54,815 bases of DNA from Folioceros fuciformis (lineage: Eukaryota; Anthocerotophyta; Anthocerotopsida; Anthocerotales), in contig JBNGIO010005881.1 of assembly GCA_049999805.1 (NCBI GenBank), positions 1 to 54,815 of the forward strand, given 5' to 3'. Below the pieces are notes generated by a model. The model searched no databases. It was not told the DNA's origin and worked only from the letters and a program-made list of their open reading frames with translations. Each line of letters starts with the position of its first letter. Within the stretch, counting starts at the first letter, position 1. The translations under genes were made by a program, and so were the position numbers. Below, one piece after another: positions 1 through 10,526 of this stretch.

Positions 1-114
1 CGACGTGTCATCCTAAATTGTGGATTGAAGAATCAGAACGAGGGTAACAAAATCTACATTGCATTTCAACAGTTTCTAACTAGCATTTTGCTTGATTTGC
101 GTCGATTTTGAAAC

Positions 115-1068
115 ATGGCGTCCTTAGAAAACGTCATGTTCAATATCGAGATGTTAGATGGTACTAACTTCCCATTTTGGAAAGAACACGTGTATAATGT
201 TCTAGTGCAGAAGAAGCAAATCAAGCCGATAAAGTTTCTAGGAGTGAAACCTGTTAGCATGACTCAGGATGAGTGGCAGGAGCTAGATGAGCTTGCTAGG
301 TCTACCATCATGCTAACATTGTCGAAGTCGGTCTACTTCAACGTGAAAGACAAGACCACAAGCTACGAGCTATGGCAGAAGTTGTGTGACTTGTACGAGA
401 AGCAAGGTGCGGCTTCTCAAGTGTACTGGTTGAAACAGCTGGTGAACTTGAAGATGAAGGAAGGGACGAGGATGTCCGATCATCTGAACGAGTTCAATAC
501 CATTTTCAGCCAGCTCTCATCTCAAGGTATCTCGTTTCCAGATTCCGTGAGAGCTATGTTTTTGTTGGTCACATCACCAGAGAGCTGGGACACCTTTCGT
601 ACAGCTCTGAGTAATTCCGCTCCTGCCAGTGGTCTTATCATTCTAAATGTAGAAGGTAGCCTATTAACGGAGGAGGTGAACAAGAAGAATATGGAACCTT
701 CGAAAGGTTCCAATGCCCTCATGGTGAGAGGAAGGTCCACTTTGAAGGGGAAGTACAAGGAGCGAAGTCGTTCCCGTAGTAAGTCTCGTAGTCGTAACAA
801 TGTTGAGTGTTACCATTGTCACAAGAAGGGTCACATCAAGAAGGACTGCGAGAAGTTCAAGAAGGACAAAGGAAAGGAGAAGAAGCAGAGCGACAACAAG
901 GCAAGCTCGAGTAGCAAGCCTGACGAGGTGAATTCTGTTGACGATGGAGATGTTCTTATCTCTTCTTCCTTCGATTCTGCACAACTGACAGCCGTGGAGA
1001 GTCACTTATTCTCTAACTGGATAATTGACTCTGGAGCATCTTTCCATGTTACTCCACATAGGGAGTGG
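115..1068 (+). pseudogene. Copia-1 gag and start of protease
   Basis: The frame starts at an ATG 114 bases in and reads a typical copia Gag (UBN2-like), which would form the particle shell. A basic Arg-Ser-rich stretch lies near residues 216-228. A CCHC zinc knuckle follows (C-x2-C-x4-H-x4-C, about residue 231) that would bind RNA, then a Lys-rich linker. The protease begins with the motif W-I-I-D-S-G-A-S, whose D-S-G is the aspartic catalytic triad. The frame then runs straight into the inserted LTR at 1069, which supplies an immediate stop. The Arg-Ser tract looks like an SR protein but belongs to Gag. Confidence 0.88.
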
Positions 1069-1275
1069 TGTTAAGAGACCTACCAGGTCTTGGTAACCAC
1101 GTCATTAGATTAGGGTTGATAATATATTTACCATAATTAGCCTTGATTAATTAGCCCTAATATGAAGAGACACTTTACTTACGTATTTAAACATTTTTGT
1201 TAATTGTAATGTATTATTCTTTCGCCTACCATTGTTCTGATTTTCTCAAGCTCTCCGCTCTAGAAAACTGTAACA
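1069..1275. mobile_element. Solo LTR (207 bp) inserted in the Copia-1 protease
   Basis: The segment begins TGTTA and ends TAACA, a perfect 5-bp inverted terminal pair with canonical TG...CA ends. The 5-bp sequence AGTGG occurs directly before it (1064-1068) and after it (1276-1280), as expected of a target-site duplication. The Copia-1 protease frame resumes in phase immediately after the second AGTGG. A TATA-like stretch (TATTTAAA) lies near 1183. There is no coding sequence inside. It is therefore a solo LTR left by recombination of a younger element, or possibly a tiny non-autonomous LTR element. Confidence 0.9.
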
Positions 1276-2755
1276 AGTGGTTTAGCACTTATGATGCTAC
1301 TAGGAAAGGATGTGTTTGGCTTGGAAATAACTACGCATGCGAGATTGCACGCGTTGGTGATGTGCAGTTGAAGTTCAACAACGGATCTTCACTCGTACTG
1401 AAGGATGTTAGGCATGTTCCGAAGTTGACCAAAAGCATGATTAGCGCAGGGCACTTGGATGATGCTAGCTACCATTGTTGGTTTGGAGATCGTTCTTGGA
1501 AGATCTCCAAACGTTCTCTTGTGTTAGCTCGTGGATCGAAGTGTGGCACTTTGTAATCACTTCAGGTAACCACTGTCAAGGATCATGTGATTTGTGTAAC
1601 GGAACAGCCAAGTGTTTCCTTGTGGCATAGTCGGTTAGAACATATGTCTCAAAAAGGAATGAAGATACTATCTCGTTTTGGTTACGTCCCTGCTTTTGAC
1701 TTCTCCGATTTCTCCGTGTGTGAGCACTGTCTGTATGGGAAAAAGACAAAGTCACCACATGGAGCAAGAGGTAAACACAAAAGTAAACCTCTTGAGGTGG
1801 TTCACAGTGACGTTTGCGGACCTATTCCCACTGTATCGTTAGGCGGTGCATCCTATTTGTCACTTTCATAGATGATTTCTCACGCAAGGTGTGGGTTTAT
1901 CCTTTGAGAAAAAATGATGATAATCTGATAGTGTTTCAGGAGTTCGTCACCCTTGTGGAGAATCAGTCTGGCCTGTGACTGAAATGTCTAAGAACAGACA
2001 ATGGGGGAGAGTATGTTTTGAAGGCTTTCCAGTCATTCTATGATTCCAAGGGAATCAGGAGATAATTAACTGCCATGTACACTCCTCCCCAGAATGGTGT
2101 GGCTGAACAAATGAACAGGACCATCCAGGAGAGGATACGTAGTTTATTGTCAAACTCTGGATTGCCTAACGGATTTTGGGCAGAAGCAGTGGTTACTGCG
2201 GTGCATCTTATTAACAAATCTCCTAATAGGGCTGTGGATGAACAGGTTCCAGAGGAGATGTGGTTTGGAAAGAAGCCGTCATACAAGCATCTACGAGTGT
2301 TTGGCTGTGAGGCATACTACCATGTTCCTAAGGAGTTTCGGGACAAGTTGGCACCCAAGTCCAAGAAATGTATTTTTCTTGGCTATGGTGAATTTGGTGA
2401 GATGGGATACCGTTTGTGGGATCCAGAGGCCAAGAGGATGGTTCATAGCAATGATGTGTTCTTCAATTAGATCAAGATGCACAAGAAGCCTACTCCAACT
2501 ATGGAGGTGCGACGGGTGGTCTTCCAAGAAGATGGACTTGACCGTCCTGTGCAGGTTGAACGTCATGATGTGCAGGAACAAGTTCCTACACTTGTACAAG
2601 AGGAGAGAGTGCAACCAGCTCCGGTGGAGGCGCCAGTGCTTCATAGGTCAGGAAGGATCTCACGTCGTCGTGACAGGTATGTTGCATCTCTTGATTATGT
2701 CATGCTGACGGATTGTGGTTTAGGGTTTCTCCCACTTGTCCATGTCAGTGACTGA
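1276..2755 (+). pseudogene. Copia-1 protease remainder, integrase and linker
   Basis: After the solo LTR the frame gives the rest of the protease domain, then a GAG-pre-integrase zinc region (H-S-R-L-E-H, later C-E-H-C). The integrase core starts near V-V-H-S-D-V-C-G-P, which carries the first catalytic Asp. The second Asp is in R-T-D-N-G-G-E-Y near 1995. The third acidic residue lies in the P-P-Q-N-G-V-A-E region near 2090. A stop at 1554, a one-base frameshift near 1855 and stops at 1976 and 2063 break the frame. The stop at 2063 sits where the family has Gln. The Pro-rich linker to RT runs to 2755 after another stop at 2468. Confidence 0.85.
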
Positions 2756-4270
2756 CAAGGACAAGTGGGAGAAGGCGATGCAGTCGCAGATGGATTCGCT
2801 CCACAAGAACCAAACTTGGGAGTTGGTTCGGTTGCCTAAGGGGAAGAAGGCGTTGCCATGCAAATGGGTGTATAAGATGAAGGACATACCCCATTATGGC
2901 AAACCCAAGTACAAAGCACGATTGGTTATGAAGGGTTATAAGCAACAGCAAGGTATTGACTTTGATGAGATTTTCTCACCGGTTGTCAAAATGACCACCT
3001 TGCGATGTGTTCTTGGTCTGGTTGCAAGGCTCGACATGGAACTTGTCCATATGGATGTGAAGTCGGCATTTTTGCATGGTGATCTCTAGGAAGAGGTATA
3101 CATGCAGCAACTAGAGGGTTTCATTGAGAAGGGCAAAGAGAATCTAGTGTGCAGGTTGAAGAAGAGCCTTTATGGTTTGAAGTAGGCACCAGGGAGTGGT
3201 ATTTCAAGTTCCACTCATTTATGCTTTCTCAAGGCTACAAGCGTAGCGATGAGGATCATTGCCTCTATACAAGGCAAGCTAAGGATGGAAGCTTGCTCAT
3301 TCTGGTCCTCTATGTGGATGATATGCTAATTGCTGGGACTAACAATAATGAGATTTCACCATTGAAGTCAAAGTTGAATGGTTGCTTTGACATGACAGAC
3401 TTGGGAGAGGCAAGCCATATTCTTGGCATGCGTATTCGTCGAGACAAACAGAAGCGTTTGTTGTACTTGTCTCAGACTGAACACATTAACAAGGTGCTTC
3501 AACGTTTCAATATGGAGAAGGGGAAGGTCTTAAGTACTTCGTTGCCTCCATATGTGAAACTTTCGAGCAAGGATTGCCTAAGTTCTATGGAGGATAAAGC
3601 TGAAATGGAGAAGGTTCTACACTCATCAGCTGTAGGGAGTTTGATGTATGCAATGATTGCTACACGTCCTGACATTGCTTTTGTAGTGGGAGTGGTTAGC
3701 AGGTTTATGTCAAACCCTGGCAAGAAGCATTGGGAGGTAGTGAAAGGAGTTATGAGGTACTTGAATGGTACACAAGCTTTGTGCATATGTTTTGGTAGTG
3801 AAGATGCATCTGTCGTGGGATATACGGATGTTGATTATGCAAGGGATATGGACAAAAGGAGGTCCACATCATGTTATGTCTTCATGTGCACTGGAGGGGC
3901 AGTTTCATGGCGATCTCGTTTGCAATCGTGCATAACGCTATCTACCACAGAGGCCGAGTATGTTGCAGCGACTAAGGCATGCAAGGAAGCCATGTGGCTT
4001 GCTCGTCTAGTGCGAGATTTGGGGATCAAGGTTGAGCTGCCAGTGTTGCATTGTGATAGCCAGAGTGCTATCCAATTGGCCAAGAATCTAGTGTTTCATG
4101 CGAAGACCAAACATGTGGAAGTGAAGTATCACTTCATTCAAGAGGTGTTGGAAGACAAGAGGGTACAGCTTGTCAAAGTTCACACCAGGCAGAACCCTAT
4201 AGATGTTCTTACCAAGGGACTCTCTACGAAGCAATTTGCACAAGCTCGGACACTCATGGGCATGAGGTAG
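2736..4270 (+). pseudogene. Copia-1 reverse transcriptase and RNase H
   Basis: RT begins with a region like W-E-K-A-M-Q and includes the intact active site L-Y-V-D-D-M near 3308-3325. Stops at 3087 and 3183 and a frame change near 3190 interrupt the fingers and palm. From 3149 to 4270 the frame is open and contains the rest of RT and a full RNase H, with acidic residues visible in Y-T-D-V-D-Y, T-T-E-A-E-Y and H-C-D-S-Q-S-A. The C-terminal D-V-L-T-K-G-L motif is typical of copia polyproteins. The enzyme would copy the element RNA into DNA. This copy cannot make it. Confidence 0.88.
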
Positions 4271-4298
4271 ACCACTCTCCTATAAAGGTAAATTGGCC

Positions 4299-4620
4299 TT
4301 TAAGTGGGAGGTTTTAGGTTTATTAAAGCCCAATGTGCTTAGACTAATGTGTTTAGTTTAATATTAGTGTCTAGTTAAGTATCATTAGTTTAGTTTAGCT
4401 TAAGCTAATCTGTAGGAAGCTTCTTGTGCACCTTCCTATGGGCTTCTCGTGAAGCTTCCTAGGGAGCTCTTCTAGAGGGTATAAATACCCCCTTGAGCTC
4501 CCTTGTATTGTGAGACTCTATTGTGAGAGAGTGTGACCTCTCTTTCTCCTCTCCTCCTTGCCTCCTCCTCTCCTCTCCTCTTTCACCATGCTCCTCTAGC
4601 GATCCTTTCAGTATGCACAT
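4299..4620 (+). repeat. Copia-1 polypurine tract and 3' LTR (right end approximate)
   Basis: The purine run AAGTGGGAGG just after the RNase H stop is the usual plus-strand primer site. The following TTTTAGG probably derives from a TGTTAGG LTR start. A TATA box in the context GGTATAAATACC lies at about 4478-4490, and a CT-rich transcribed leader follows. The LTR right end is a guess: no second LTR is present in the window. Confidence 0.6.
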
Positions 4621-5095
4621 GTGGCTAGTGCCTTCCATGGCGGCTGCCATCATCAAACGGGCTTACCTTTTACATCCGCTCTTCAGCACTCAACGACAAA
4701 TTGCCTACCTCAGCTCTCGCGGAGAATCAAAAGGAAGGGACAAGACTCACTAGAGGACAAAGTGCTTCTTGCAAAAGGAGTGTATGCCTTATATAGGCAA
4801 AAGTCGAAGGCCAAGGAGTGTTGATCTTTTCTCGATGTGTGTAGGAGTCCTTGGCTCTCGGCATTTCCAGGAAAGGCACTTGCCTATATAAGACGGCCAG
4901 GACGACCAAGACCACTCGTGTTGGGCAGAATGACAAAAATTGTTAGAGGGGAGGAGAAGGCAACAGCTCCGCTATCCCTATTCCGACCTTCACTTGTTTT
5001 GGAGGACAACTAAACCCTTGGGACCTCCTAGGGAAGGCAACATCCAGTTGTAGTAGATTTATGGGTGCCATTGGGCCTTTTCTCACCAAGAGCTG
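4621..5095. other. No gene seen between Copia-1 and the coiled-coil gene
   Basis: Short frames only, none resembling a known family. The stretch may include the end of the Copia-1 LTR and the upstream part of the next decayed unit. I see no RNA gene or repeat structure here. Confidence 0.5.
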
Positions 5096-6390
5096 ATGGC
5101 AAAGTGTTACAGGAACTTGCAGCAAACGGATGAGCAGTTGGCAGCCCTAACTGATCGGAATGCCAAGAGAGACCCTTGGTATGGGACAATCAAGAGCATT
5201 AATCAGGTCTACGGAAGGCCTAAATCAAAAAGTGATGGTATTAGTTCGGCAGGCAAAACCACAAATGGTAGAAGGTCTTCGACACCTTCCCTACCAGATG
5301 GAGCAATGGACATGTTGATTGGGGGATTGCGGGCTAAGACCAAGAATGGCTGGAGGACGGATCAAATCATGGACCATAAGTGGAAGCTTTTTACCAAAAT
5401 TGTCTTGGGTCTTGTTAATTATCAACGCACTTCTCATTTCAGCAATGGTTTCTTGCATTTTCTTTGGAGAGTGACTCAAGGGGAGAAACCAGATTCGGGA
5501 CTGATCATGTATGAAGCCTACACCTACCGTAGGGAGAAGCTACCACGACCTAATTCTGCAGATGAAGGAGAAGCTCGACCCTATTATTTGACCCCTTATC
5601 TGGTGCACCTCTGGTCTACTGAAGGGCTGTTGACAGATGATGGATGCAGATGCAGAAAGATCATTTGCAGTCATTACCCTGGGAGATGTGGAACCTACAG
5701 ATCAAGAGGAATAGGAAACGCAACCTACCATGCCAGTACCGAACTCATCCTACGACGCAAGTAGGGAAGAAGGAGGACCAGTGCCTCTCACGAGCAAAAG
5801 GAGGGGGAAGTCCCCGGTGTTAGGAAGGGAGCGAATGATTGAGATTCCTCATGTCACTCTAGCAAGGAAAGAAGCAGCCCCTCCGAAAGGAAGTCTAGCA
5901 AAGATGGAGCCACATCTACAAGAGAACCCAACCCTTGAAGAGTGCCCACCCCAAGAGGAGAAAGACAAGAAGCAAGAGAAAAAGGATCCCTTGTATGAAA
6001 TGCTGAAGTGTTGTGCAAGGATCAGCAAGATTGATTGGCAGGAAGCAAGGAAGACATTAGAAGACCAGAAGATGGAAGGGAAGGAAGAAGCCAACTATTT
6101 GCACACATTCCTCAGCGATTGGGAGATGGAATGAGAAGATTTTAGGCAAGTTAACCATCAATAGGAAGACCTATTGATTCAAATGCGTGCCCAAATCACT
6201 GAGTTGAAGCACTTATAGGCCATTACTCAATTTGAACTGCTGGAAGCATGCCAGGAAGTTGTGGGTTTGGAATAGAAGAGGTAGTAGGATGAGGCTACGC
6301 TACGAGAGAGGGTGTCACTACTATAAAATCTGGAGGCTCAGCTGGAAGGGCGCAAGAATGAAATCAAGAGCGCCCCGATTAATTGAAGAA
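5096..6390 (+). pseudogene. Unrecognised repetitive coiled-coil gene, copy 1
   Basis: Two overlapping frames (5096-5764 and 5730-6134) plus a degenerate extension to about 6390 read as one damaged protein. The first part has a globular look, with a motif Y-Y-L-T-P-Y-L near residue 162. A frame change occurs near 5635. The second part has a Lys/Glu-rich linker, then P-L-Y-E-M-L-K-C-C and S-K-I-D-W-Q, then a Glu/Gln/Leu-rich coiled coil broken by several stops. I do not recognise the family. A second copy with the same P-L-Y-x-M-L-x-C-C and S-K-I-D-W-Q motifs lies inverted at 14.88-15.19 kb, so it is dispersed and probably mobile or carried by a mobile element. No catalytic motif is visible. 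Confidence 0.55.
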
Positions 6391-7036
6391 TAGTCTCACC
6401 CTCGGCAGGAGAGGAAGAGGGATCAAATGCGATTTGAGGAGGTGGAGCAGTAGAAGGAGAACTTGGAACTTCAACATGCCTCCCATATTCACAAGATGTT
6501 GGTTGTCACGAACCGTAGGTTCTGAGTGGACTACTGTCATGAAAGACAAGCAGCACAAGGTGGGACATACTCAGGACAGTCCCAGCGACGAGTATACTCG
6601 GGACATACTCGGGTCTGTCCCACCTACAATTGAGTGGCGAACAACTCGAGGTAAGGAAGAGTATTTACTGAATGAAAGGAGCATATGGACACAATATTCT
6701 AGAATGGATATTTGCAGAATATGCTAGTATAGAAATTCCTTATTTTTAGGACATAAGTGATCAACTCATTATCAACCAAGTAGACATGCTAAATAAGCAT
6801 GTTAGTTGCAAACCCTAAGTTAGAGGACCGGTTGACGAAACCCCGCTGCAGGCTAGTAAGGCAAGCTGCAAAACTGTGGGAGAAGGGCACCAAGGGTGGA
6901 TGCATTGCAGAATGATGGAAATGGCTAGGCACAAATGGCTGAGAGGTGTGCAAACGTGGCTGGAAAGCGCGCTTGAAGATGGAGCAAAGATAAGTGGAGG
7001 ATTAGGGCTGTTACAGGCAATTGTTGAAGTTGCGCC
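6391..7036. other. Degenerate tail of the coiled-coil unit, no gene
   Basis: Short interrupted frames continue the charged coiled-coil composition to about 6520. After that I see nothing that reads as protein, RNA gene or repeat. Confidence 0.4.
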
Positions 7037-7239
7037 TGTTAAGTATATGTAATCCAACACTCGCTTGGGTTTAGTTATATTAGGGCCAAATAGCCCAAGG
7101 GGTACGACTCTTAGGTGACTAGTTATATAGAAACCTTTTGACCGTATGTTTTATTATTCGTACTTTTGATTATTACACTTTTGCTATCCCATATGAGTCT
7201 TCTCTACTCCTCTAGAAATGCACATGGTATCAGAGCCAT
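7037..7239 (+). repeat. 5' LTR and primer-binding site of Copia-D
   Basis: The sequence TGGTATCAGAGC at 7228-7239 is the standard plant primer-binding site, complementary to the 3' end of initiator tRNA-Met. The LTR ends directly before it in GCACA (7227). The likely LTR start is TGTTAAG at 7037, giving about 191 bp, with a TATA-like TTATATAG near 7120. The right end is firm and the left end is inferred from the TG rule. Confidence 0.75.
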
Positions 7240-7430
7240 GCTCTACAATTCACTAAAATCCTTGAAGAATGCCGAGGCAGGGTGGATTGCCTAAGCGGCA
7301 TCATTGGGCTGGACCTCCAACACAACAACTCCGTGGAGGCCCCTTGACACGACAAACGGCAGCTGTGCCGATAGACACTCTGCTAGACCTCTACGACCAA
7401 AACTACCCTGCCATCTAGCTACAACGATTT

Positions 7431-8013
7431 GTGGCGCAATGCAGTTCACAGCTTAGATCAGCCCATTCTCTACAGAGCAATCAACAAGTGGATCATCTCT
7501 ACAGAGAACGTTGTGAAAGGAGAGGACAGAATTTAGAGGACTACTTCTTCAAACCGCGGCCTGAGGCTTTTCCCTCCTCTCCTCCACAATTACAAGCCCA
7601 ACTGGATCAGATTCTTGATAATCAGTGGCACATCGAGCTGAGGATTGAGGAACAATATCAGTGTTTTCTCATGGTTGTTCACTATAGGGATGTAGTGATA
7701 TGAGCTCACCTACAAGATATAACAGATTTGACAACCAATCTTGGATCACAATCAATTCAGGACAGACTGCCCCAATCTTCGAAGCGCGGTGGTTGTCGGC
7801 ATCCAATCCTCTGACTCCGCCGCGTTGAGGGAGGTAGGAGACTCCAAGCATAGCATTCCCTTGGAAGCGTCACACGTCGCGCTGCCATGTGGTCGCCTTG
7901 CGACCTTTGCGGGAGGAAACGGCGACCGACCTTTGTTCCTCTCCTTCCACACAAGCTATGAAGAGGCGCACTTGTACCTATTGGACATGAGGAGCCAACC
8001 GCCAACTTTGTGA
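7431..8013 (+). pseudogene. Copia-D leader frame upstream of gag
   Basis: A frame of 90 codons (7431-7703) and a broken extension to about 8010 lie between the primer-binding site and gag. The readable part is Gln/Leu/Glu-rich (for example Q-L-D-Q-I-L-D-N-Q) and looks like a coiled coil. Copia-B carries a comparable frame in the same place (I-L-D-R-S-Q-S-I-L-N-R-V-E). I know of no enzymatic domain in it. It could be an accessory protein of this Copia lineage or an N-terminal extension of Gag lost by frame decay. Confidence 0.5.
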
Positions 8014-8296
8014 GAGCAGGTCAAGAAATAAAGGACTACTAACCCTAATGTTGCCTTTTTCCTGACCACGTCTTGGCTTTATTATCTAACATGTTTGAAT
8101 GAGGGAGGAAGAACCACTGAGTGTGGCACAAGCAAGCTCACATGCCTCTGCATGTCCTCTGCCTATGCTTCATTGAGTGTACCCTTCCCCCCTGTACGCA
8201 GGATGTTAGATATAACTCTTCATGATAGACCTGCATGTTTATAAATCAATTTGTAAGCCAATTTAACTCCCTGTCACTTAACAACGCAGTAGTTAT

Positions 8297-10426
8297 GGCT
8301 ACCAGCAGTGCACACACCACATCCTCTTCAAGCCCCGTCTTCATAGACCATATAAAAGAGAAAGACTGATTCAATGGCTTACAGTACCCTATCTGTTGTG
8401 TTCACATGAAGTCCACCCTCATTGGTAGAGGTGTCTGGAAGGTTGTGGATAAGACTCTCCCCAAACCTGACTCAACAGCTAACCCAGCTCCCTTGGCCGT
8501 AGACATCGAGAAGTGGGACAACCTTAATGGTATAGCTATAGCACTTCTTATCAGTGGCCTGCATTCCTCCTTGGTCCCTAGCATTGAGTTCCTAACAGAA
8601 GATCACGCAATATGGGATCAGCTGTCTAACACATATAATGTGAACGATGTGCTTACCATTTATAATGCTAGACAGGAATTTAATGCTCTTCGCATGAGAG
8701 AAGGTGAAACAATAGCAGCCCATACCTCTAAGTTTCGCCACCTGAGGGGGCAGTTAGAATTGCTTGGCTCCAAAATGTCAGAAGTGGATGCTGCAGCTCA
8801 GCGTTTGATGAGCCTACCCCCCTCATATCAGAACTTTGTCACCAACCTTATGCTAGTTTCTAGTAAGGCAGGACAGTCAGCATTTGCTTCCACTCTTACA
8901 GTGGAGGAGATAATTGGGGCTCTCTACCAGCAAGAGCAGAGTCGCTTAAATGCTGGCGAGATCCCCAAGTCCAAGATAGAGAAAGCACTAGTTGCTAAAT
9001 ACAAACCCTATAGGAACAAGGGAAAAGCATCAACTGGAGGCTCCAAGAGTGAGTCAAGCTTTGCTTCTTCCCGTTGTACAGGAAATTGTAACTGGTGTGG
9101 AGTTGCTGGCCATTGGGCATGTGAGTGTCACAAGAAGAAGGCTAACAAACCCCAAAAATCAGGCCTGCGACAATCAGCCAATGTAGGTATTAAGGACAAG
9201 AGTCCAACTGAGAATACCAAAACGGTGAAGATTCTAACAGTCTACTTAGCTAGTCAATTGCAGCAAGACAAGGGGTGGTACCTTGATAGTGGAGCCACCG
9301 CCCATATCTGTAATGATAAAGCACAATTCTACAGGTTGGACCTTCGTCCAGTTAAGGAAAGAGTGCTGCTGGGAGATGAGCAGAATCAAACCAGTTTGCC
9401 TATACAACGCCTTGGGATCTGTAAATTTCCCTTGCAAGATGGTTCCACTCTCACTCTGGATCATGTCCTCTACGTTCCACAGATGGGTAAGAATCTCATG
9501 TCCATGAGTAAGTTGATGTAGCAAGGCACCTTTGAGATCTTTGTCTCAGCAGGAGATTGTTGTTTCTTCAGGCCAGAGCTTCCTGGTCATTGTGTCTTCA
9601 AAAGTGTCCCTCAGGATGACCTGTACAGACTTTCCATCATAGGAAGTCTAGATGCCGTTGCACTCTCCACAGGACCACGTGCTATGAAGCCAGAAACATT
9701 AGCTTCCCTTTGGCATGCACGATTAGGTCATGTCAACAGAAACAAGCTTATTGACATGTCTTCTAAAGATTGCTATAGAGAGCCCTTACCTAAGTGTTTC
9801 AAGAACCTCCCTGCTTGTGAGTCTTGTGTACTTGCCAAGCAAAAGGAGCTCCCATTTCCCAAACATGCACATAGGGCAGATACAACATTGGCATTAGTTC
9901 ATGCTGATATTTCTGGCAAGATCCACAAGCCATCACTCGGTAAATCACTCTACTACCTCACCCTAACGGATGACTTTAGTAGATATTCATGGACCTATCC
10001 AATGCACCTTAAAAGTGACACCTTCACCTACTTTAAGGACAGGTTAATTACTATAGCGAGGTAGTTGGGCAATCTCCTTAATATACTAAGGACTGACAAC
10101 GGCACATAATTTATCAATCATGCTTTTGATGATTTCCTACAAGAGAGAGGTATTGAGAGGCAGCTCATCGTGCCGTACACTCAGCAACAGAATGGTGTAG
10201 CTGAAAGGAAAAACCAAACTCTGTTAGAAATGACTCGAAGCATGCTATTATGGTCAAGTCTGACACAAGGCTATTGGGCAGAAGCTGTGGTTGCTGCAAC
10301 TTATATACTGAATAGAGTGGTCACCAGTTCCCTACCAGGCAAGACTCCATATGAGGTCTTCTGGAAAAGAAAGCTCAGCATCTTACACTTGCGCGTCTTT
10401 GGATCTAGGGCATATGCCTACATTTC
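8297..10426 (+). pseudogene. Copia-D gag-protease-integrase
   Basis: Gag starts at the ATG at 8297, with one early stop (8367), and then reads cleanly from 8406. The CCHC knuckle is C-N-W-C-G-V-A-G-H-W-A-C-E-C near 9090. The protease shows W-Y-L-D-S-G-A-T-A-H-I-C near 9277 and is intact around the active site. A stop at 9519 follows M-S-K-L-M. Pre-integrase (W-H-A-R-L-G-H) and the integrase core (V-H-A-D-I-S-G) follow in 9684-10064. The stop at 10062 stands where the family has Gln. The second Asp motif R-T-D-N-G is followed by a further stop, and Q-N-G-V-A-E-R holds the catalytic Glu. The end is lost in the gap. Confidence 0.85.
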
Positions 10427-10526
10427 NNNNNNNNNNNNNNNNNNNNNNNNNNNNNNNNNNNNNNNNNNNNNNNNNNNNNNNNNNNNNNNNNNNNNNNNNN
10501 NNNNNNNNNNNNNNNNNNNNNNNNNN
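10427..10526. other. Assembly gap (100 N)
   Basis: A run of exactly 100 N, the conventional size for a gap of unknown length. Copia coding stops at its left edge and unrelated sequence begins at its right edge, so the join may hide a large or misassembled segment. Confidence 0.98.

Larger units (their letters stand above)
1..4620 (+). mobile_element. Copia-1: Ty1/copia LTR retrotransposon, 5' LTR outside the window
   Basis: Gag, protease, integrase, reverse transcriptase and RNase H follow in the order typical of Ty1/copia. The window opens in the leader between the missing 5' LTR and gag. A polypurine tract (about 4299-4309) and a 3' LTR with a TATA-like box follow the RNase H stop. The element is dead. 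A 207-bp solo LTR splits the protease, one frameshift lies near 1855, and stops interrupt integrase and RT at 1976, 2063, 3087 and 3183. It encodes no envelope-like frame. The right end is approximate because the 5' LTR is not available for comparison. Confidence 0.9.
7037..10426 (+). mobile_element. Copia-D: Ty1/copia retrotransposon truncated by an assembly gap
   Basis: LTR, primer-binding site, a leader frame, then gag, protease and integrase follow in order on the plus strand. The integrase C-terminal part runs into a 100-base N run at 10427. The sequence after the gap is not copia, so RT, RNase H and the 3' LTR are either in the gap or deleted. In-frame stops at 8367, 9519, 10062 and 10107 show that it is dead. 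Confidence 0.85.

Noticed and set aside
714-800. Arg-Ser-rich stretch suggesting an SR splicing factor
   Set aside because: It lies inside a copia Gag, directly before its zinc knuckle, in one continuous frame.
1069-1275. Spliceosomal intron in Copia-1 instead of an LTR
   Set aside because: The flanking AGTGG duplication, the TGTTA/TAACA ends and the absence of GT-AG borders that restore the frame all favour an insertion.
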